Part shown: piece by piece, positions 61,457 through 64,000 of the stretch
How the letters are laid out: each line of letters opens with the position of its first letter
Position numbering within the stretch: position 1 is the stretch's first letter
Origin: an uncultured Chitinophagaceae bacterium
GTDB taxonomy: Bacteria > Bacteroidota > Bacteroidia > Chitinophagales > Chitinophagaceae
DNA: 64,000 nt
Assembly: GCA_937919945.1 (NCBI GenBank)
Contig: CALESY010000035.1
Coordinates: 22,887-86,886, forward strand
Direction: 5' to 3'
The notes under the pieces: generated by a model
Told to the model about the DNA's origin: nothing
Databases searched by the model: none
The model's input: the letters and a program-made list of their open reading frames with translations, nothing else
Position numbers and translations under genes: made by a program

Positions 61457-62541
61457 TACAGGTATTTATCCCCTTTGTTGCGTTTTACTTCTGCCACATA
61501 CTCTTTTATTTGCTGTTCGCGGTTGCGCTCGCATATCAGCAATACATCTGGCGTATCAATCACTATAAACTGCTCTAGCCCCTGTACTACCAATAATTTA
61601 TCATTCGGCACTTTTATCATGCACTCGCTGGCATCTATTACCATTACATTGTCGCCATATACAGCGTTGCCCAGATAGTCTTTATCAGAATTTTCGTACG
61701 CGCTTTCCCAAGTACCCAAATCGCACCAGCCAAAGTAAGAAGGTATTACATACACATTCTTGGCTTTCTCCATAATACCATAGTCTATAGATATATTGGT
61801 GCATTGAGAGTATAACCCGTTTATCTTATCAAACTCTTTCGGCGTATTATACACATCTTTAGCCTGTATAAACACCTCATGCATTTCAGGTAGGTATTTT
61901 TCCAGTGCATCCATGATGGTTTTTACATTCCATACAAATATGCCTGAGTTCCACAAGAAGTCGCCGCTTTTCAGGAAAGTCCTTGCCAGTTCAAGCGATG
62001 GTTTTTCTGTGAATGTTTTTACACGATATACTTTATCTAATTCTTCCTCTACATCATACTGTATATAACCGTACCCAGTATCAGGGCGAGTGGGTTTGAT
62101 GCCCAGCGTCAGCAGTGCGTCGTGGTGTGCTACAAAATCCAAAGCTTCTTGCGCGGTACGTTCAAAAGCACGCTCATCCATTATCAGGTGGTCGGCCGGA
62201 GACATGATGATGTTCGCGTTCGGGTTAAGTGCCATCATCTTATGTGCAAAGTAAGCAGCACATGGCGCTGTGTTTTTGCGCGATGGCTCGCTGATAATAT
62301 TTTCATCGCGTACTTCAGGTATCTGCTCTTTCAGCGTTTGTATATACTGCTGATTGGTAATGAAGTAAATATTCTCTTGCGGGCATATATGCTTAAAGCG
62401 CTGGTACGTCCATTGTATAAGCGAGCGGCCTGTGCCTAATATATCTATAAATTGTTTGGGGTAGCTTGTACGGCTCTCCGGCCAGAAACGGCTGCCTATA
62501 CCGCCTGCCATAATGGCCACGTAATTGTTCTGAATGCTCAT
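61456..62541 (-). CDS. mannose-1-phosphate guanylyltransferase
   Basis: 361 residues from MSIQNNYVAIMAGGIGSRFWPESRTSYPKQF, the nucleotidyltransferase loop that binds GTP. Later blocks are FITNQQYI, SPADHLI, the EKPS motif and LWNSGIFVWN, then SIDYGIMEKA and GWCDLGTW. It makes GDP-mannose for polysaccharide and glycoprotein sugars. It lacks the fused isomerase domain of bifunctional ManC/AlgA. The in-frame extension to 62619 is not family-like. It is co-transcribed with the aminotransferase. The 273 bases 62542-62815 on its 5' side hold no gene I can see and probably its promoter. Confidence 0.92.
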   Translation of the reverse strand: MSIQNNYVAIMAGGIGSRFWPESRTSYPKQFIDILGTGRSLIQWTYQRFKHICPQENIYFITNQQYIQTLKEQIPEVRDENIISEPSRKNTAPCAAYFAHKMMALNPNANIIMSPADHLIMDERAFERTAQEALDFVAHHDALLTLGIKPTRPDTGYGYIQYDVEEELDKVYRVKTFTEKPSLELARTFLKSGDFLWNSGIFVWNVKTIMDALEKYLPEMHEVFIQAKDVYNTPKEFDKINGLYSQCTNISIDYGIMEKAKNVYVIPSYFGWCDLGTWESAYENSDKDYLGNAVYGDNVMVIDASECMIKVPNDKLLVVQGLEQFIVIDTPDVLLICERNREQQIKEYVAEVKRNKGDKYL

Positions 62542-62815
62542 AGCAAAATCTGTAACAGGCTTAAAAATAGGATAATTCGCGGTATATCTAACAGAAAAGC
62601 CCTGAATCCACACGTTCAACTAATAAAAATTGACGTGTATAAGCATTGCCTGTGTCTTTGGTTTTTTAACAAAAGCTAATACAACCAAAACTTGGTTCTT
62701 CCTTCACTCTTAACTATCTCAACTTTACAGTAACTACACCGAATGAACTTTACACATAAAATCATAAGATACATTAACCTATATCAACACTCAATCCCTA
62801 AAAACTAATTCTTAT

Positions 62816-63973
62816 TTATCGGATATACGCCTCTATATCTTTCTTCGTTATCTTCTTGTCAGATAATATTATCAGCCGTTCCACCACATTACGCAACTCA
62901 CGTATATTACCAGTCCAGTTATATTGTTGCAATGCGTTCAGTGCAGCATCGTCTATTTCTTTAGCAGGTTGTTTGTACTCTTCGCATATATCCTGCAAAA
63001 AATGATTAACCAGCATAGGTATATCATCTTTACGCTCGTTCAGGGATGGTACATGTATCAGTATCACACTCAAGCGGTGATACAGGTCGAGGCGGAATTT
63101 CTTTTCTTCCACTTCCTGCATCAGGTCTTTGTTGGTAGCAGCTATCACCCGTACATCCACTTTTATCTCCTTATCGCCTCCCACACGGGTTATCTTACCC
63201 TCTTGCAGCGCACGCAATACTTTGGCTTGTGCATCATGGCTCATATCGCCAATCTCGTCGAGGAAGAGCGTCCCGCCACTTGCCTGTTCAAACTTGCCTA
63301 TACGTTGTTTGATGGCAGATGTAAACGAACCTTTCTCATGTCCGAAGAGTTCACTCTCTATCAATTCAGAGGGTATGGCTGCGCAGTTCACTTCTATCAA
63401 CGGACCGTTGGCACGTGTGCTTAACTCGTGTATTTTGCGTGCCACCATTTCCTTGCCCACTCCGTTTTCGCCTGTTACCAACACGCGCGCGTCTGTAGGG
63501 GCTACTTTTTCTATTGTGTCGCGTATCTTTTGCATGCCAGCACTCTCGCCAATCATTTCAGCTCCCCGGCTAATGCGTTTACGTAGTTGTTTGGTTTCAG
63601 CAACTAAGTTTTTCTTATCCATCGCGTTGCGGATGGTTATCAGCAGGCGGTTCAGGTCTGGCGGTTTGGATATGAAATCATATGCGCCTTTTTTTACCGC
63701 TTCTACAGCTGTCTCTATATTACCATGCCCGGATATCATGATGAACGGTATGTCGGGTTTTTCTTCCCGCGCTTGTATCAGTACTTCCATGCCATCCATC
63801 TTCGGCATTTTGATATCGCAAAGAATGCAGTCGTAGCTATTCTCTTTTATTTTCTTTATACCTTCCGCGCCGTCTGCCGCTTCGTCTATCGAAAAGCCCT
63901 CAAAACTCAGTATCTCACCCAGTGTTTTACGGATGGCTTTTTCATCGTCTATTATCAATATTGTTTGAGACAT
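62816..63973 (-). CDS. sigma-54-dependent response regulator lacking HTH domain
   Basis: 385 residues. Receiver domain with phosphoacceptor Asp53 (LCDIKMPKMDG), linker, then AAA+ sigma-54 interaction domain: Walker A GENGVGKE (168-175), Walker B FLDE (237-240), arginine-finger region RLSVILIHVPSLNERKDDIP. The loop that contacts sigma-54, normally GAFTGA, reads GSFTSA at 215-220. The protein ends at DIEAYIR, right after the AAA+ C-terminal helices, with no Fis-type helix-turn-helix. It would activate sigma-54 promoters from solution or through a partner. No histidine kinase is adjacent within the window. Confidence 0.92.
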   Translation of the reverse strand: MSQTILIIDDEKAIRKTLGEILSFEGFSIDEAADGAEGIKKIKENSYDCILCDIKMPKMDGMEVLIQAREEKPDIPFIMISGHGNIETAVEAVKKGAYDFISKPPDLNRLLITIRNAMDKKNLVAETKQLRKRISRGAEMIGESAGMQKIRDTIEKVAPTDARVLVTGENGVGKEMVARKIHELSTRANGPLIEVNCAAIPSELIESELFGHEKGSFTSAIKQRIGKFEQASGGTLFLDEIGDMSHDAQAKVLRALQEGKITRVGGDKEIKVDVRVIAATNKDLMQEVEEKKFRLDLYHRLSVILIHVPSLNERKDDIPMLVNHFLQDICEEYKQPAKEIDDAALNALQQYNWTGNIRELRNVVERLIILSDKKITKKDIEAYIR

Positions 63974-64000
63974 ACGTTTATTTTACTTCTACACCGTTTT

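Noticed and set aside
50..63950. tRNA, rRNA, CRISPR arrays, insertion sequences or prophage genes
   Set aside because: I looked for tRNA T-loop motifs, direct repeats with spacers, transposase or integrase motifs and phage structural genes and saw none.

Overview
The window looks like chromosomal DNA of a Bacteroidota bacterium, most likely Chitinophagales/Chitinophagaceae-like. The evidence is two TonB-dependent receptors with N-terminal carboxypeptidase-like domains, a secreted protein with a type IX secretion C-terminal signal, DUF4382 and DUF4153 proteins, a fused acyl-CoA mutase (IcmF), many small Cys lipoproteins, few clear Shine-Dalgarno sites, and at least sixteen exact TAnnTTTG boxes (the Bacteroidota -7 promoter element) just upstream of start codons. 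I see no tRNA, rRNA, CRISPR array, insertion sequence, phage or plasmid signature. The region reads as stable core genome with some accessory surface genes.

Layout. 1-6.3 kb (minus): a lipid kinase cut by the window edge, nadC, queA, an alpha/beta hydrolase, 3-hydroxybutyrate dehydrogenase, dGTPase and a MarR regulator. 6.5-17.8 kb: envelope genes, including two TonB-dependent receptors, a membrane/TPR protein, a DUF4382 lipoprotein and a PDZ-hydrolase. 17.8-25 kb (minus): icmF, an outer-membrane barrel, then a glycosylation cluster (gamma-carbonic-anhydrase-like protein, GT2, GT39-like). 25-28.8 kb (plus): thyA-folA, a short methyltransferase-like remnant and a DUF4153 membrane protein. 29-33 kb: clpX and priA. 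33-35.5 kb: two ferritin-like proteins, at least one with a twin-arginine signal, divergent from tatA, plus small proteins. 35.5-44.2 kb (plus): a MurG-like glycosyltransferase with no ordinary start codon, an EamA transporter, a 3-hydroxyacyl-CoA dehydrogenase, a membrane glycosyltransferase-like protein and mfd. 44.3-47.9 kb: an orphan LuxR-type regulator, a lipoprotein and a T9SS-exported repeat protein bracketed by two near-identical palindromic terminators. 47.9-51 kb (minus): RNase E/G, a 29-residue AURKAIP1/COX24-like protein, a TPR protein and an HU-like protein. 51.3-64 kb: ctaA, a membrane patatin, GT2, hutH, a thioredoxin-fold protein with a MerR regulator, mqnC, a TauE/SafE permease, an aminotransferase, a mannose-1-phosphate guanylyltransferase and a sigma-54 activator without a DNA-binding domain.

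How the genes fit together. thyA and folA form the thymidylate/folate pair. icmF, 3-hydroxybutyrate dehydrogenase and 3-hydroxyacyl-CoA dehydrogenase suggest branched-chain acyl-CoA and ketone-body/hydroxybutyrate metabolism. mqnC implies the futalosine route to menaquinone, and ctaA implies heme A for a terminal oxidase. Several glycosyltransferases and the GDP-mannose enzyme serve surface polysaccharide. Convergent gene ends mostly carry perfect hairpins that can stop transcription from both sides; four convergent pairs instead overlap or abut with no terminator.

Nothing here is a clear new multi-gene system. The best leads are the methyltransferase-like protein that lacks its catalytic core, the glycosyltransferase that apparently starts at ATT, the Tat/ferritin-like neighbourhood, the sigma-54 activator with an altered GAFTGA loop, and the recurring near-leaderless promoter geometry.
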